Source: UM-FILTER-49-7 sp964599895
GTDB taxonomy: Bacteria; Acidobacteriota; Holophagae; Thermotomaculales; Thermotomaculaceae
Reading direction: 5' to 3'
Assembly: GCA_964599895.1 (NCBI GenBank)
Contig: CAZRHT010000042.1
Coordinates: 1-24,990 of the forward strand
DNA length: 24,990 bases
The translations under genes and the position numbers were made by a program. Shown here piece after piece: positions 16,868 to 24,929 of the stretch. The notes under the pieces are model-generated. The model was not told the DNA's origin and made no database searches. It was given only the letters and a program-made list of their open reading frames with translations. Position 1 is the first letter of the stretch. The number at the start of each line of letters is the position of its first letter.

Positions 16868-17308
16868 ATGTTGGTTCCTCTGTTTGTGATACCAAGTTTC
16901 TTTTTTATGATTGGCTGGATCGTATGGATGATTGTAAAGTGGCGTCAATACAAGTACAGAATGAACGTTCAACTGAAGATGCTGGACAAAGTGAACTCCG
17001 GGACAGACCTGGTGCAGTTCGCTGAGTCAGAGGCAGGTGCCAAGTTTCTGGATTCACTGGAATTGCAATCTGCCGGGACAAGGGATCGGATCATTTCTGC
17101 TGTCTACAAAGCGGTGATCCTGGTAGTGCTGGGAATTGCAATTTTCCTGCTGAGAAACACACTTGAGGAAGCCGCTGTCGCTTTTACAATTCTCGGTACG
17201 GTGCTGATGGCATTTGGAATTGGATATATCATTGCGATTTTCATTTCCTACCGTCTCGCTTCGAAATGGGGAATGGTGCCCGGGGAAGAATCTCAGGGAG
17301 AAGCTTAA
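16868..17308 (+). CDS. small membrane protein, function unknown
   Basis: This is a 146-aa protein with CCAGGAGG seven bases before the ATG. An N-terminal helix (~3-23, PLFVIPSFFFMIGWIVWMIV) is followed by a basic segment and a cytoplasmic-looking stretch (~24-75) containing FAESEAGAKFLDSLEL. Two C-terminal helices lie at ~80-97 and ~104-128. Such proteins are often found next to ECF sigma factors in these bacteria, and here an ECF pair follows 67 bases later, but a hairpin lies between them, so the link is only positional. No enzymatic motif is seen and I cannot name the family. Confidence 0.75.
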   Translation: MLVPLFVIPSFFFMIGWIVWMIVKWRQYKYRMNVQLKMLDKVNSGTDLVQFAESEAGAKFLDSLELQSAGTRDRIISAVYKAVILVVLGIAIFLLRNTLEEAAVAFTILGTVLMAFGIGYIIAIFISYRLASKWGMVPGEESQGEA

Positions 17309-17319
17309 CCATGATCTGT

Positions 17320-17344
17320 CCGCGGTCCGTTAACAGGACCGCGG
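17320..17344 (+). terminator. GC-rich hairpin, probable intrinsic terminator
   Basis: CCGCGGTCC (17320-17328) and GGACCGCGG (17336-17344) form a perfect 9-bp stem around the loop GTTAACA, 11 bases after the stop of the upstream membrane-protein gene. Only a weak T run follows (GCTTTG), so termination may be partial and some read-through into the sigma-factor gene is possible. Confidence 0.6.
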
Positions 17345-17375
17345 GCTTTGCGATTCTGACAGCCGGGAGGCCCGT

Positions 17376-17900
17376 TTGAATAACCTGCCCGCCCCTGCAC
17401 TGGCGATGAATGAAGAAGCATTTCAACTGTTCTATGAGCAGACTGTAAGCGGTGTGTGGCGTTACATATTTGTCAGCTGTCGGAACGAGGCAACGACCGA
17501 TGATGTTGTCCAGGATTCATATATCCGGTTCCTGCGGTACGTGGACTCACACCGGAGCTTCCGTGAGCAGCGTGCCTATCTTTACCGGATTGCAGGAACC
17601 ACACTGGCTTCCCATTTGAGGGGGAATCATCCGGTAACCGGTACAGCAGACAGTGAATGGGTGGAGATGCCGGAAAGAAACCGAAATCTGGTCCTGGACA
17701 TGCAGACTGCCCTGGCCGATGTGGAGCCGAGAGAAAGAAGATTGCTCTGGCTGGCCCACGTGGATGGGTTTAATCACAATGAGATTGCCGAAATTCTCGA
17801 TGTAGCCGAACAGAGTGTGAGAGTGATGCTGCACCGGGCAAGAAAGAAGCTGAAATCCCTTCTGGAAAAGAGGGGATTGAATCAGGAGGTGAGGCCGTGA
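17376..17900 (+). CDS. ECF-type RNA polymerase sigma factor
   Basis: This 174-aa sigma factor lacks regions 1 and 3, as the ECF group does. Region 2 (~12-80) contains the DDVVQDSYIRFLRY helix, the polymerase-binding and -10-reading part. Region 4 (~112-165) ends in an HTH, NHNEIAEILDVAEQSVRVML, followed by HRARKKLKSLLEKRG. TTG 17376 is chosen as start because GGGAGG stands five bases upstream; the first ATG (17406) has no ribosome site and would trim nine residues. It overlaps the anti-sigma gene by four bases, the usual pairing, and should be held inactive by that protein at the membrane until a signal arrives. Confidence 0.9.
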   Translation: MNNLPAPALAMNEEAFQLFYEQTVSGVWRYIFVSCRNEATTDDVVQDSYIRFLRYVDSHRSFREQRAYLYRIAGTTLASHLRGNHPVTGTADSEWVEMPERNRNLVLDMQTALADVEPRERRLLWLAHVDGFNHNEIAEILDVAEQSVRVMLHRARKKLKSLLEKRGLNQEVRP

Positions 17901-18403
17901 ATACCCATTGCCCAGACGAACAAAAACTGATCACCGCAATTAGATCCGACAGGTTGACGGTTGAGATGGAAACCCATCTGAAAACCTGCGCTCAGTGTCG
18001 GGAAATTGCCGAACTTTCTGAGCAGTTTGGGGCTTTTTCTGAATCCCTGCCCGTCCCTTCCTTGTCCGGAGCATCCGACCTTTACAACAAAGCAAAATTA
18101 TCAGGGGTGGAAAGGTCCTACAACGTTTTACTCCCTATCTGGATCATGCAGATACTCCTGGCTGCTGCCACCGTTGTTGCCGCCATTTCCAGCCTATTCT
18201 CGGGCAGGCAGGTCTTTTCCCGCCTTGCGCAGTGGTTTCACTCCCTGCCCGGCATGGCTGACCTCACCGGATTGTCTGCTCTCGTTGTCAATATCGCAAC
18301 TTTCGCCAGTCTTGCAATTGCCATTCTTCTGCCCCTGACAGTTATTGGGATGTGGTTGCGGGACATCCTCCACGACAGACCCACGGCACCCCGCGCCGGA
18401 TGA
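17897..18403 (+). CDS. membrane anti-sigma factor with zinc-binding domain
   Basis: This 168-aa protein starts at GTG within the stop of the sigma gene (GTGA overlap), with AGGAGGTGAGG upstream. The N-terminal cytoplasmic part carries the ZAS motif H-x3-C-x2-C (H27, C31, C34, in HLKTCAQC), the module that sequesters ECF factors. Two membrane segments follow at ~82-102 and ~125-153, with a ~20-residue periplasmic loop (HSLPGMADLTG) and a short basic tail. The role as the cognate anti-sigma factor rests on the motif and the gene overlap. The signal sensed is unknown; the periplasmic loop is too small for a dedicated sensor domain. Confidence 0.85.
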   Translation: MNTHCPDEQKLITAIRSDRLTVEMETHLKTCAQCREIAELSEQFGAFSESLPVPSLSGASDLYNKAKLSGVERSYNVLLPIWIMQILLAAATVVAAISSLFSGRQVFSRLAQWFHSLPGMADLTGLSALVVNIATFASLAIAILLPLTVIGMWLRDILHDRPTAPRAG

Positions 18404-18536
18404 GGGGGACGGTGCAGCCCGTGACTTGTAATTTGTGAATAGTTGAGAAAGGGAAAAGGAGAGACAAAGATTGACCTTTTTCTGTACTTCCAATTATCCA
18501 GTTTTCATCATTCACGGCGACTCTGCCACCACACCC
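18404..18536. repeat. repeat-bearing intergenic spacer up to the assembly gap
   Basis: The spacer holds GTGACTTGTAATTT (18421-18434), the same unit as two inverted copies at 22062-22077 and 22116-22137, followed by a purine-rich stretch of AG runs (18442-18470). No convincing gene or promoter is visible before the run of N begins. Such dispersed repeats are a likely reason why the assembly broke here. Confidence 0.45.
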
Positions 18537-18636
18537 NNNNNNNNNNNNNNNNNNNNNNNNNNNNNNNNNNNNNNNNNNNNNNNNNNNNNNNNNNNNNNNN
18601 NNNNNNNNNNNNNNNNNNNNNNNNNNNNNNNNNNNN
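18537..18636. other. assembly gap (100 N)
   Basis: Exactly 100 unknown bases form a placeholder of arbitrary length joining two contigs. It removes the start of the phosphoesterase gene and possibly other genes. Reading frames drawn through it are not meaningful. Confidence 0.99.
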
Positions 18637-19856
18637 CGTATTATGTTCTGGGATCCCCGGGGAAGGTGGCCGCCGCGTCAGAAGATGCGATCCCGACACG
18701 GATCATTCTGAACCTGACCGCTACACCGGCCACGAGCCAGGGTATCTGCTGGAGAACAGGCGCGTCCACCGGCCATGCAGTTGTGCAACTGGCATTGTCG
18801 GGCGATGGCCCGAACTTTATGGATGGTGCCAGAACAATACCGGCGACTACGGAATCTCTCCAGATAGCTCCCCATATAATTGTATGCCAGCACAGTGCAG
18901 TCTTGACTGAACTGATGCCGGATACACTGTATGCGTATCGGGTCGGTGACGGGACGACCTTCAGTGAATGGAACCAGTTTCGAACAGCAGCTTCCGGTTC
19001 TCAGCCATTCTCGTTTGTTTATCTTGGTGACCCGCAAACCCACATCCTGTCGCTTTGCTCGCGGGTCTTTCGGACCACGTACGAACATGCTCCGCAGGCC
19101 AGATTCTGGCTCATTGCCGGTGACCTGGTCAACAAAGGTGACATTGACAGCCTATGGGGAGAACTATTTGACGCACTGGGTTGGATTCCCCGCACGACTC
19201 CAATCGTGGCGGTTGTCGGTAATCATGGTTACTGGACCGGAAGTGGCATGACCATGCGGGGTGATATCCTGACGCCATTGTGGCGGCCCCAGTTCACCCA
19301 GCCGGAAAATGGGCCGAAGGAGCTGGCTGAGACCTGCTTTACCCTAGTGTATCAGGATACCCGTTTTATCATTTTGAACGGGAATGAACGACTACAGGAA
19401 CAGGCGACGTGGATGGAAAAGATACTGGCAACAAATACATGCGGTTGGACCATCGTGTGCATGCATCAGCCCTGCTATCCCGGTATTGAAAAGCGCGATA
19501 TCCCGGAACTGCGAAAGCTTTTTGTTCCGCTGTACGATCAATATGGTGTTGATCTGGTGCTTCAGGGCCATGACCATACCTATGCCAGGACCTATCCATT
19601 GAGGGGTGGTAAGCGGGTTGGCAAAAATGGACACGGAACGGTTTATGTCATCAGCGTCAGCGGACCCAAAATGTACGAACCGGCAACGAAAGTTAACCCT
19701 CTCATGGCGCGGACAGGCAGTAACACAGAGCTTTACCAGGTCATTCATATCCAACAAAATAGCCTGATTTATGAGTCCTTTACGGTAACCGGAAAATTGT
19801 TCGATCGATTCGAATTGCTGAAGAAAACCAGACAAGCCAAGGGTGCTGTCCAATAA
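18637..19856 (+). CDS. purple-acid-phosphatase-like metallophosphoesterase (5' end missing)
   Basis: About 406 codons remain; the start lies in the gap and the first full codon is at 18639. The N-terminal part (~18639-18990) is a fibronectin-III-like domain of the purple acid phosphatase type (PTRIILNLTATPATSQGICW, then LMPDTLYAYRVGDG). The catalytic domain follows with metal motifs in order: GDPQTH (19026), GDLVNKGD, VVGNHGYW, MHQPCY and GHDHTYAR (19566). Two features differ from classical purple acid phosphatases: GDLVN lacks the iron-binding Tyr of GDxxY, and GNHG replaces GNHE. It probably hydrolyses phosphomonoesters or diesters outside the cytoplasm; the missing N-terminus most likely held a signal peptide. 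Substrate unknown. Confidence 0.85.
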
Positions 19857-20075
19857 ACGAGTAAACACCGGTTTAGATGAGATGCCTTGATCTCTAGAAC
19901 CTTCCAGAACAACCTTTTCGGGTGAATGGGAAAGTGCGGATGCGCCAGGGAAAGGCGTGATGCACTGGATTCCTCATTTCTCTACCTCAAAATAGTTCAC
20001 AGATCGAACAGACGTCGGATATGGTATCCTTTAAAAAATCATCGCTGTGCGTGAAACTGGAGAGAGGAGGAAGAC

Positions 20076-21986
20076 ATGCGGTTCCCAACAAGTCTACGGT
20101 TTCGTTTGCCGGCCGCTATCGTGGCTCTGTTTGTCGTGCTGGCAGTGTCGGCCACTTACACCCTCTACTTAATTGATTTTCGACAACACGACTATGCCAT
20201 TTTGAATCTGTCCGGACAACTGCGCGTAATCAGTCATGATCTGAAATCATCCGCTCGGCAATTTCTCAGTAGCCGACAACCCGGCGTCGACTCGTTGCAG
20301 GCAACAGGTAAACCTTTCCTGCAGGGTATTCAGGAGCGCATGCATCTCTATGACCAGATTATCCAGGGCTTTAAAAGGCGCCAGCTGTCACCTGAATTGA
20401 CAGGACGAAATGCAGAGCTGAAGTGCAGCTGGGATAAGCAATCCAGAAACCAGTTGGATCTGGCCGCACAAGACTGGGACATGTTCCAGCAGGGATACAG
20501 ACAGATACTGGGCAACGACACCCAACCTGATGCAAACGCCGCCGCTTTATATGTCAGGGACAATGCGTCGGTTCTGATAGAATCAGCAAAAGATCTGACT
20601 ACCGCATTTCAGCGGATGATGGAACATAAACTGGCTACAATTCGCCTGTGGAATCGCCTGTCCATATTGGCCGGGCTCCTTCTTATGGGGTTGTTGTTAT
20701 TTTTGCTTTATACCAGAATACTGAAACCGCTGGAACGAACCATGACGGGATTCAAACGGGTCACCAACGGAGAATACGGCCATCAGGTAGCTGAGCGGGG
20801 CCATGATGAGCTCACCGCGATGATTCAGGGATTCAACGCGTTGTCTTCCCGTTTGAACGCCGTGTTCCGAATGACGGAACGGATCAACCGCGGATTATCA
20901 CTCCAGGAAACAATGGAGACTGTCTGTGCAGAGTTTCGGGCATTTGTACCCCTGGACTGGGCCACACTCGTCTCGTTCAGAGACGACGGCTGTTCCCAGG
21001 TTTCTGTGGCCCTCGATGGAGAAATAGCGGTTGAAGAAGCGTCGGAAGATGATCTGACCACTGAACGCTGCCTGCCTGACAATATCCTCAACGCACCACA
21101 CCCGGTTATCATTGATGACATTAAGAAAGCGGCGACTGAAACCGATGCACCGCCCTTTGCCATTCGCCTGGCCACCGCCGGGCTTTGCTCAGCAATGGTT
21201 CTCCCCCTGAATGCAAATCCCGACTATCCATCCGCGCTGGTTCTGGCGAGCCGGTCACCCGGTGCTTACCGGCCGGAGGACCAGATCTTCATGGAAAGTC
21301 TTGCCGGACAGGTGGGACGTATCATCGACAGAACTGTGATTGCTGAAAACCTGGTAGTTGCGACCGTCGAAGGCCTTGCGCGACTGGCCGAAAACCGGGA
21401 CCCCGAGACCGGAGACCACCTGATACGAATGTCCATGTACGCCAGTTTTATCGCTTCTTCATACATTAAACTTTTTCCCGAAGCAAAGGGAGTCGACGAC
21501 AGTTTACCCCGGCAAATCCGCCGGTTTGCTTCCATGCATGACATCGGAAAGGTGGGCGTACAGGACAGCGTGCTCCTGAAGGCAGGAAAGTTGAACGAAG
21601 AAGAATGGAAAGAAATGGTCCTGCATCCTACCATTGGCGGACAGGTGCTCCGGCGGTGTGAGCAACAGGTGGCCCGGCAACAACTCTCCATATTCGGGAT
21701 CGCAATTGAGATCACCGAGTGTCACCACGAAAAATACGACGGCAGCGGTTATCCCGACGGTCTCAAGAGAACAGACATCCCGCTTTCGGCCCGGATTGTG
21801 GCAGCTGCGGATGTATTTGATGCGCTGACATCCAAGCGGCCATATAAAGAGCCCTGGCCCGTGGAAGAAGCTATTGCCGAACTGGAAAAGGACGCGGGGT
21901 CCCATTTTGATCCGGACGTCATTGCCGCGTTCAAGGACGCCTTACCCCGTATCCTCAAGGTATACGACGAACTGAAGCATGTGTAG
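20076..21986 (+). CDS. membrane HD-GYP phosphodiesterase with PilJ-like sensor, HAMP and GAF domains
   Basis: This 636-aa protein should degrade cyclic di-GMP. TM1 (~11-32) and TM2 (~194-213) bracket a periplasmic four-helix domain resembling the PilJ/NarX type (NLSGQLRVISHDLKSSAR at ~44-61). HAMP follows (~214-266, ending in HDELTAMIQGFNALS), then a GAF domain (~275-425) and HD-GYP (~428-636). The active site is intact: H448, H488-D489 in MHDIGKVG, H517, and HHEKYDGSGYP at 550-560. GAGAGGAGG precedes the ATG. It stands alone, with no GGDEF protein in the window, so it probably couples an external signal to lowered c-di-GMP and thus to motility or surface behaviour. Confidence 0.93.
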   Translation: MRFPTSLRFRLPAAIVALFVVLAVSATYTLYLIDFRQHDYAILNLSGQLRVISHDLKSSARQFLSSRQPGVDSLQATGKPFLQGIQERMHLYDQIIQGFKRRQLSPELTGRNAELKCSWDKQSRNQLDLAAQDWDMFQQGYRQILGNDTQPDANAAALYVRDNASVLIESAKDLTTAFQRMMEHKLATIRLWNRLSILAGLLLMGLLLFLLYTRILKPLERTMTGFKRVTNGEYGHQVAERGHDELTAMIQGFNALSSRLNAVFRMTERINRGLSLQETMETVCAEFRAFVPLDWATLVSFRDDGCSQVSVALDGEIAVEEASEDDLTTERCLPDNILNAPHPVIIDDIKKAATETDAPPFAIRLATAGLCSAMVLPLNANPDYPSALVLASRSPGAYRPEDQIFMESLAGQVGRIIDRTVIAENLVVATVEGLARLAENRDPETGDHLIRMSMYASFIASSYIKLFPEAKGVDDSLPRQIRRFASMHDIGKVGVQDSVLLKAGKLNEEEWKEMVLHPTIGGQVLRRCEQQVARQQLSIFGIAIEITECHHEKYDGSGYPDGLKRTDIPLSARIVAAADVFDALTSKRPYKEPWPVEEAIAELEKDAGSHFDPDVIAAFKDALPRILKVYDELKHV

Positions 21987-22264
21987 GCTGAGCTTGAGTA
22001 GAAGGCAGGGTTGAGGTTGAGCGGTGAGAGAAGAAAAGAGAAAGGACATATGCCAGTCCCGGATTACGAGTCACGAGCCACTGTTCATTGCTGCCCTCAG
22101 CAACTGTTTCTATACTAATCACAAGTCACACGTCACGGTCCGATTGTGTTACCAATCGAACTTGTGCTAAGTTCTTAGCAACAAGTGTGGGTTCATTACG
22201 TATTATCTAAGTGTATTCTTAAACGATGAACGATCGATTTGAACAACAAAGAGGAGAGCATTTC
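21987..22264. repeat. intergenic region with dispersed repeat units and two hairpins
   Basis: After the HD-GYP stop come imperfect TTGAGG-type repeats (21989-22022) and a purine-rich stretch. Two inverted copies of GTGACTYGTRATY then follow (22062-22077 and 22116-22137). Two dyads lie closer to the next gene: CGATTG-N6-CAATCG (22141-22158) and an 11/12-base arm hairpin (22161-22185) with a TT loop. Neither dyad has a T run, so they look more like operator or RNA structures than terminators. The next gene has GAGGAG at 22251. Confidence 0.5.
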
Positions 22265-23275
22265 ATGAGAAAGTCAGTCATACTGTTTCTGTTATTTCTG
22301 TTCTTCGGATATGCCGTCAACATCAGGGCGTCAGGGAAGGTGAGGGCTTTAAAATCCGCCGGCCCCGGCAGCTATAAGATTCTGAAAAAAACGAAGGGCC
22401 CGACTGTTATCCCCTTCAAAATGCACAACGGGAAACCGCTGATGGATGTAGAGATTAATGGTAAAAAGGCCACGATGATGATTGACAATGGTATTCTCTG
22501 GGACCAGGTCTGGTTGTTCGGGACACCTCTGGTGGAAGAACTGCAGTTGAAGCCCATTGAAAAGTCCACGATAGGAGGAGCCGGTGAAGGCGATCCCACT
22601 GAAGCCTACACGTCCAGCAACTTGACATTGAAGTTCAAGGATATTGTCTTCTATGACCAACCCGTCTACGTGTCTCCTCCCGCGGCTGGATTTGCCCGGA
22701 TGTTTCCCGGCGCCGACGGTCAGCTTTGCAATACGTTTTTCAAACACTTCGTTGTTGAATTTGACTTTGTCAGGAATCAGGTGATTCTCCATGATCCGAA
22801 AACCTTTCAGTACAAGGGCGACGGCAGTGTGCTGAATATGCTGGAAAACAAGTCCGGAACCCATTCCGTTCCGTTTTCCTTCACCATGCTGAATGGCAAA
22901 ACATATTCAGGGCAAGTGGACATTGATTTTGGTGGCGTTCATATATTCAAAATCGCTCTGAACAACAAGCTGAACATTTCGTTGCCACCGGGTGCCCAGC
23001 CTATTTCCAGTTACGGTGCCCAGGGAAGAGACAGGGAGTACACAGGGAAGATCAAACAGATGACGATCGGCAAATACACATTCAATAAGCCGAAGGTCTT
23101 CTTCGGTGATGAGAAAACATCGAGAATCCATCCGGGAAATCTGGGTGTAATCGGGTTGCCCATGTTCATGAACTTCGACATCATTTTTGACTATATCCAC
23201 AACAAAATATACATTGAACCCAACAAGAACTATTTTGACGGTAAGCTCCACAAAGGCGAAATCCGATATTCATAG
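22265..23275 (+). CDS. secreted two-lobed retropepsin-like protein with altered active-site motifs
   Basis: This is a 336-aa exported protein. ATG 22265 is chosen because GAGGAG lies eight bases upstream and the signal peptide starts there (LFLLFLFFGYAVNIRA at ~7-22); ATG 22226 adds 13 hydrophilic residues. Two halves follow the retropepsin-like aspartic protease pattern. Lobe 1 has MDVEINGKKATMMIDNG (D74) and closes with FKHFVVEFDFVRNQVIL. Lobe 2 has GQVDIDFGG (D221) and closes with GLPMFMNFDIIFDYIHNKIY. The expected catalytic triplets D-T/S-G read DNG and DFG, so both aspartates remain but both hydroxyl residues are lost. It may be an inactive, ligand-binding relative or a protease with unusual chemistry. 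It stands alone behind a hairpin-rich spacer. Confidence 0.78.
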   Translation: MRKSVILFLLFLFFGYAVNIRASGKVRALKSAGPGSYKILKKTKGPTVIPFKMHNGKPLMDVEINGKKATMMIDNGILWDQVWLFGTPLVEELQLKPIEKSTIGGAGEGDPTEAYTSSNLTLKFKDIVFYDQPVYVSPPAAGFARMFPGADGQLCNTFFKHFVVEFDFVRNQVILHDPKTFQYKGDGSVLNMLENKSGTHSVPFSFTMLNGKTYSGQVDIDFGGVHIFKIALNNKLNISLPPGAQPISSYGAQGRDREYTGKIKQMTIGKYTFNKPKVFFGDEKTSRIHPGNLGVIGLPMFMNFDIIFDYIHNKIYIEPNKNYFDGKLHKGEIRYS

Positions 23276-23534
23276 TCCGGGTAAGACGAAACGGAAGTAC
23301 AACGACGTCTTGCACCGGATACTGGATGGTAAAGAAATTATATTATTATTCATCCCATTATTTTCGGGCCATCGATGACGACCTGGTTCCCATGCACTTC
23401 ACGCTTTATTCCCCTTCATGTCCACATGATAAAATATGGAGAATCAAGTAGTCAGGCCAATTGCGGCAACCCTGTGCAGGAAATCAGTGAACCGTTCGTG
23501 GACTCCGGCGTACTAATGAGTGAAGGAGGTCAGA

Positions 23535-24104
23535 ATGGCCAGTGACGCAGCAATCATCCAACGTTGCCAGAACGGTGAACTGAACCAGCTGGAAGTTCTC
23601 GTTGAGGCATATGGCGGACGCTTGTACGGACTTTGCTGCAAACTGACCGAAACGGGGGCGGATGCGGATGATCTGTACCAGGATACCTGGGTCCGCATCA
23701 TGGACAATATCCAGTGCTTTGACATTCGCCAGCGGTTCCTGCCCTGGCTGTTCACTATCTGCCTCAACCGGTACCGGGACAAATACCGGCGAAGAAAACG
23801 ATGGAGAAAACGTCTGACATCCGTGAGCGGTATACCGGGGGAAGTCGGTCCCTTGCAACGGGCCGCGGACAGCAGGCCTGGAGCGGACGAGCAACTGGTT
23901 GCAACTGAAGAATTGAAGTGGCTGCGTCATGCGGTCAACCGACTGGACGATACCATTCGAATCCCGCTGCTTCTGCACTATTACCGGGATTTCGGACTGG
24001 CCGAAATTGCTACCATGATCGGTGTCCCCGAAGGGACAATAAAATCGCGCCTGGCAAGGGCACGAAAACTGTTGAAAGAATTGATGGAGGATGACCATGC
24101 ATGA
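23535..24104 (+). CDS. ECF-type RNA polymerase sigma factor
   Basis: This is a 189-aa sigma factor. ATG 23535 is chosen because AAGGAGG (23523-23529) is spaced five bases before it; GTG 23520 would overlap that site. Region 2 (~8-80) has ADADDLYQDTWVRIMDNI and FLPWLFTICLNRYRDKYRR. A basic, variable linker follows (~80-115), and region 4 (~120-180) ends in the HTH FGLAEIATMIGVPEGTIKSRL followed by ARARKLLKELM. It heads a three-gene cluster with 8- and 14-base overlaps downstream. It differs clearly from the ECF factor at 17376 and is closer in pattern to RpoE-like members. Its signal is unknown; the next gene is the likely partner. Confidence 0.9.
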   Translation: MASDAAIIQRCQNGELNQLEVLVEAYGGRLYGLCCKLTETGADADDLYQDTWVRIMDNIQCFDIRQRFLPWLFTICLNRYRDKYRRRKRWRKRLTSVSGIPGEVGPLQRAADSRPGADEQLVATEELKWLRHAVNRLDDTIRIPLLLHYYRDFGLAEIATMIGVPEGTIKSRLARARKLLKELMEDDHA

Positions 24105-24462
24105 ACCGGAAAGACTTGACAGACTTTTGGAACAACTGGCCGGGACTGATGTGCAGCCACCGGCTGACCTTCAACAGAGTGTCCGAAACCGGATCCGCCG
24201 ACGTCACCTTTTTGTCCAGTGGACGGTTATCCTGTCATTGGCCCTGAACACCGTGCTGTTTGTCAGTCTCCTGGCTGCACCCTGGATTCCTGGACTGAGG
24301 GTGCTGGACCGGGTGGTTATCCTGGTCGTGGAAAGTCTGTTAACCAGTGTCATTATTGCCACTCTGCTGGCGGTACGGGACCGGATAAGCCAGGCCCTGT
24401 CCCGGCTTGAATTGCTGGTAATTACAAAACAATCATATGGAGGAAATCATGGAACGTCATAA
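24097..24462 (+). CDS. small membrane protein, putative anti-sigma partner
   Basis: This is a 121-aa protein. ATG 24097 fits the ribosome site GGAGG (24086-24090) with a six-base spacer; ATG 24091 would be adjacent to it. It overlaps the end of the sigma gene by eight bases. A ~45-residue N-terminal cytoplasmic part (EPERLDRLLEQLAGTDVQPP, then SVRNRIRRRHL) precedes two membrane segments (~43-62 and ~70-92) and an amphipathic tail. The position and the helix-then-membrane layout are those of ECF anti-sigma factors, but the zinc-binding H-x3-C-x2-C motif is absent, so this would be a non-zinc type. The role is inferred from context only. Confidence 0.72.
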   Translation: MHEPERLDRLLEQLAGTDVQPPADLQQSVRNRIRRRHLFVQWTVILSLALNTVLFVSLLAAPWIPGLRVLDRVVILVVESLLTSVIIATLLAVRDRISQALSRLELLVITKQSYGGNHGTS

Positions 24463-24919
24463 CTCAATATTCAAAGTTGTATTCTTTGCGCTGGCGGGAC
24501 TGGTAGCACTGCTCATTTCTTCTGTCGTTGCCTTGCTGCTCATAAAGGGTATCGGGCCGGAGGACCAGGCCGCCATCTACATCATGATCGCACCGATTCT
24601 GTTTGTGGTTGCGTTGCTGTCTCTGATCGCCATACTTGTGTACAAAGACGCATCAAAGCGGGGTATGGATCCGTGGATGTGGGCCACAATAGCGACCTTT
24701 GTTCCCAATCTCATTGGTGTCATTATTTATCTTATCGTCCGGTACAATGTCAAGAAGACCTGTGTGGCCTGCGGCAAAGGTCTTCAGTCGGATTTCATGG
24801 TCTGCCCGTATTGCGGAGCCAGCCAGGAACTGTTGTGCCCCGGCTGCGGCGTACCAACATCACCGGAGTGGAATATATGCCCCCATTGCGGTCATGACTT
24901 GAAAAGTATCGAATCCTGA
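24449..24919 (+). CDS. membrane protein with C-terminal double zinc ribbon
   Basis: This is a 156-aa protein. ATG 24449 follows GGAGG (24439-24443) by five bases; ATG 24437 would place the ribosome site inside the gene. Membrane segments lie at ~7-32 and ~43-65. A third, ~78-97 (WATIATFVPNLIGVIIYLIV), resembles the phospholipase-D-nuclease N-terminal (PLDc_N) helix. The cytoplasmic tail has two zinc ribbons with paired CxxC: C105/C108 with C119/C122, and C130/C133 with C144/C147. It overlaps the preceding gene by 14 bases and is followed by a terminator, so it is the last gene of the ECF operon. Zinc ribbons of this type bind proteins or nucleic acids; the function here is unknown, but it may modulate the sigma/anti-sigma pair. 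Confidence 0.83.
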   Translation: MERHNSIFKVVFFALAGLVALLISSVVALLLIKGIGPEDQAAIYIMIAPILFVVALLSLIAILVYKDASKRGMDPWMWATIATFVPNLIGVIIYLIVRYNVKKTCVACGKGLQSDFMVCPYCGASQELLCPGCGVPTSPEWNICPHCGHDLKSIES

Positions 24920-24929
24920 CCCACTCACC

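Noticed and set aside
18443..18910. Open frames running through the N block
   Set aside because: The gap length is arbitrary, so continuity of any frame across it is an artefact; only the sequence after 18637 supports the phosphoesterase.
19996..20025. TTCACA-N18-TATGGT as a promoter for the HD-GYP gene
   Set aside because: Both boxes are imperfect and the spacer is long; such matches are common by chance, and the region offers no supporting evidence.
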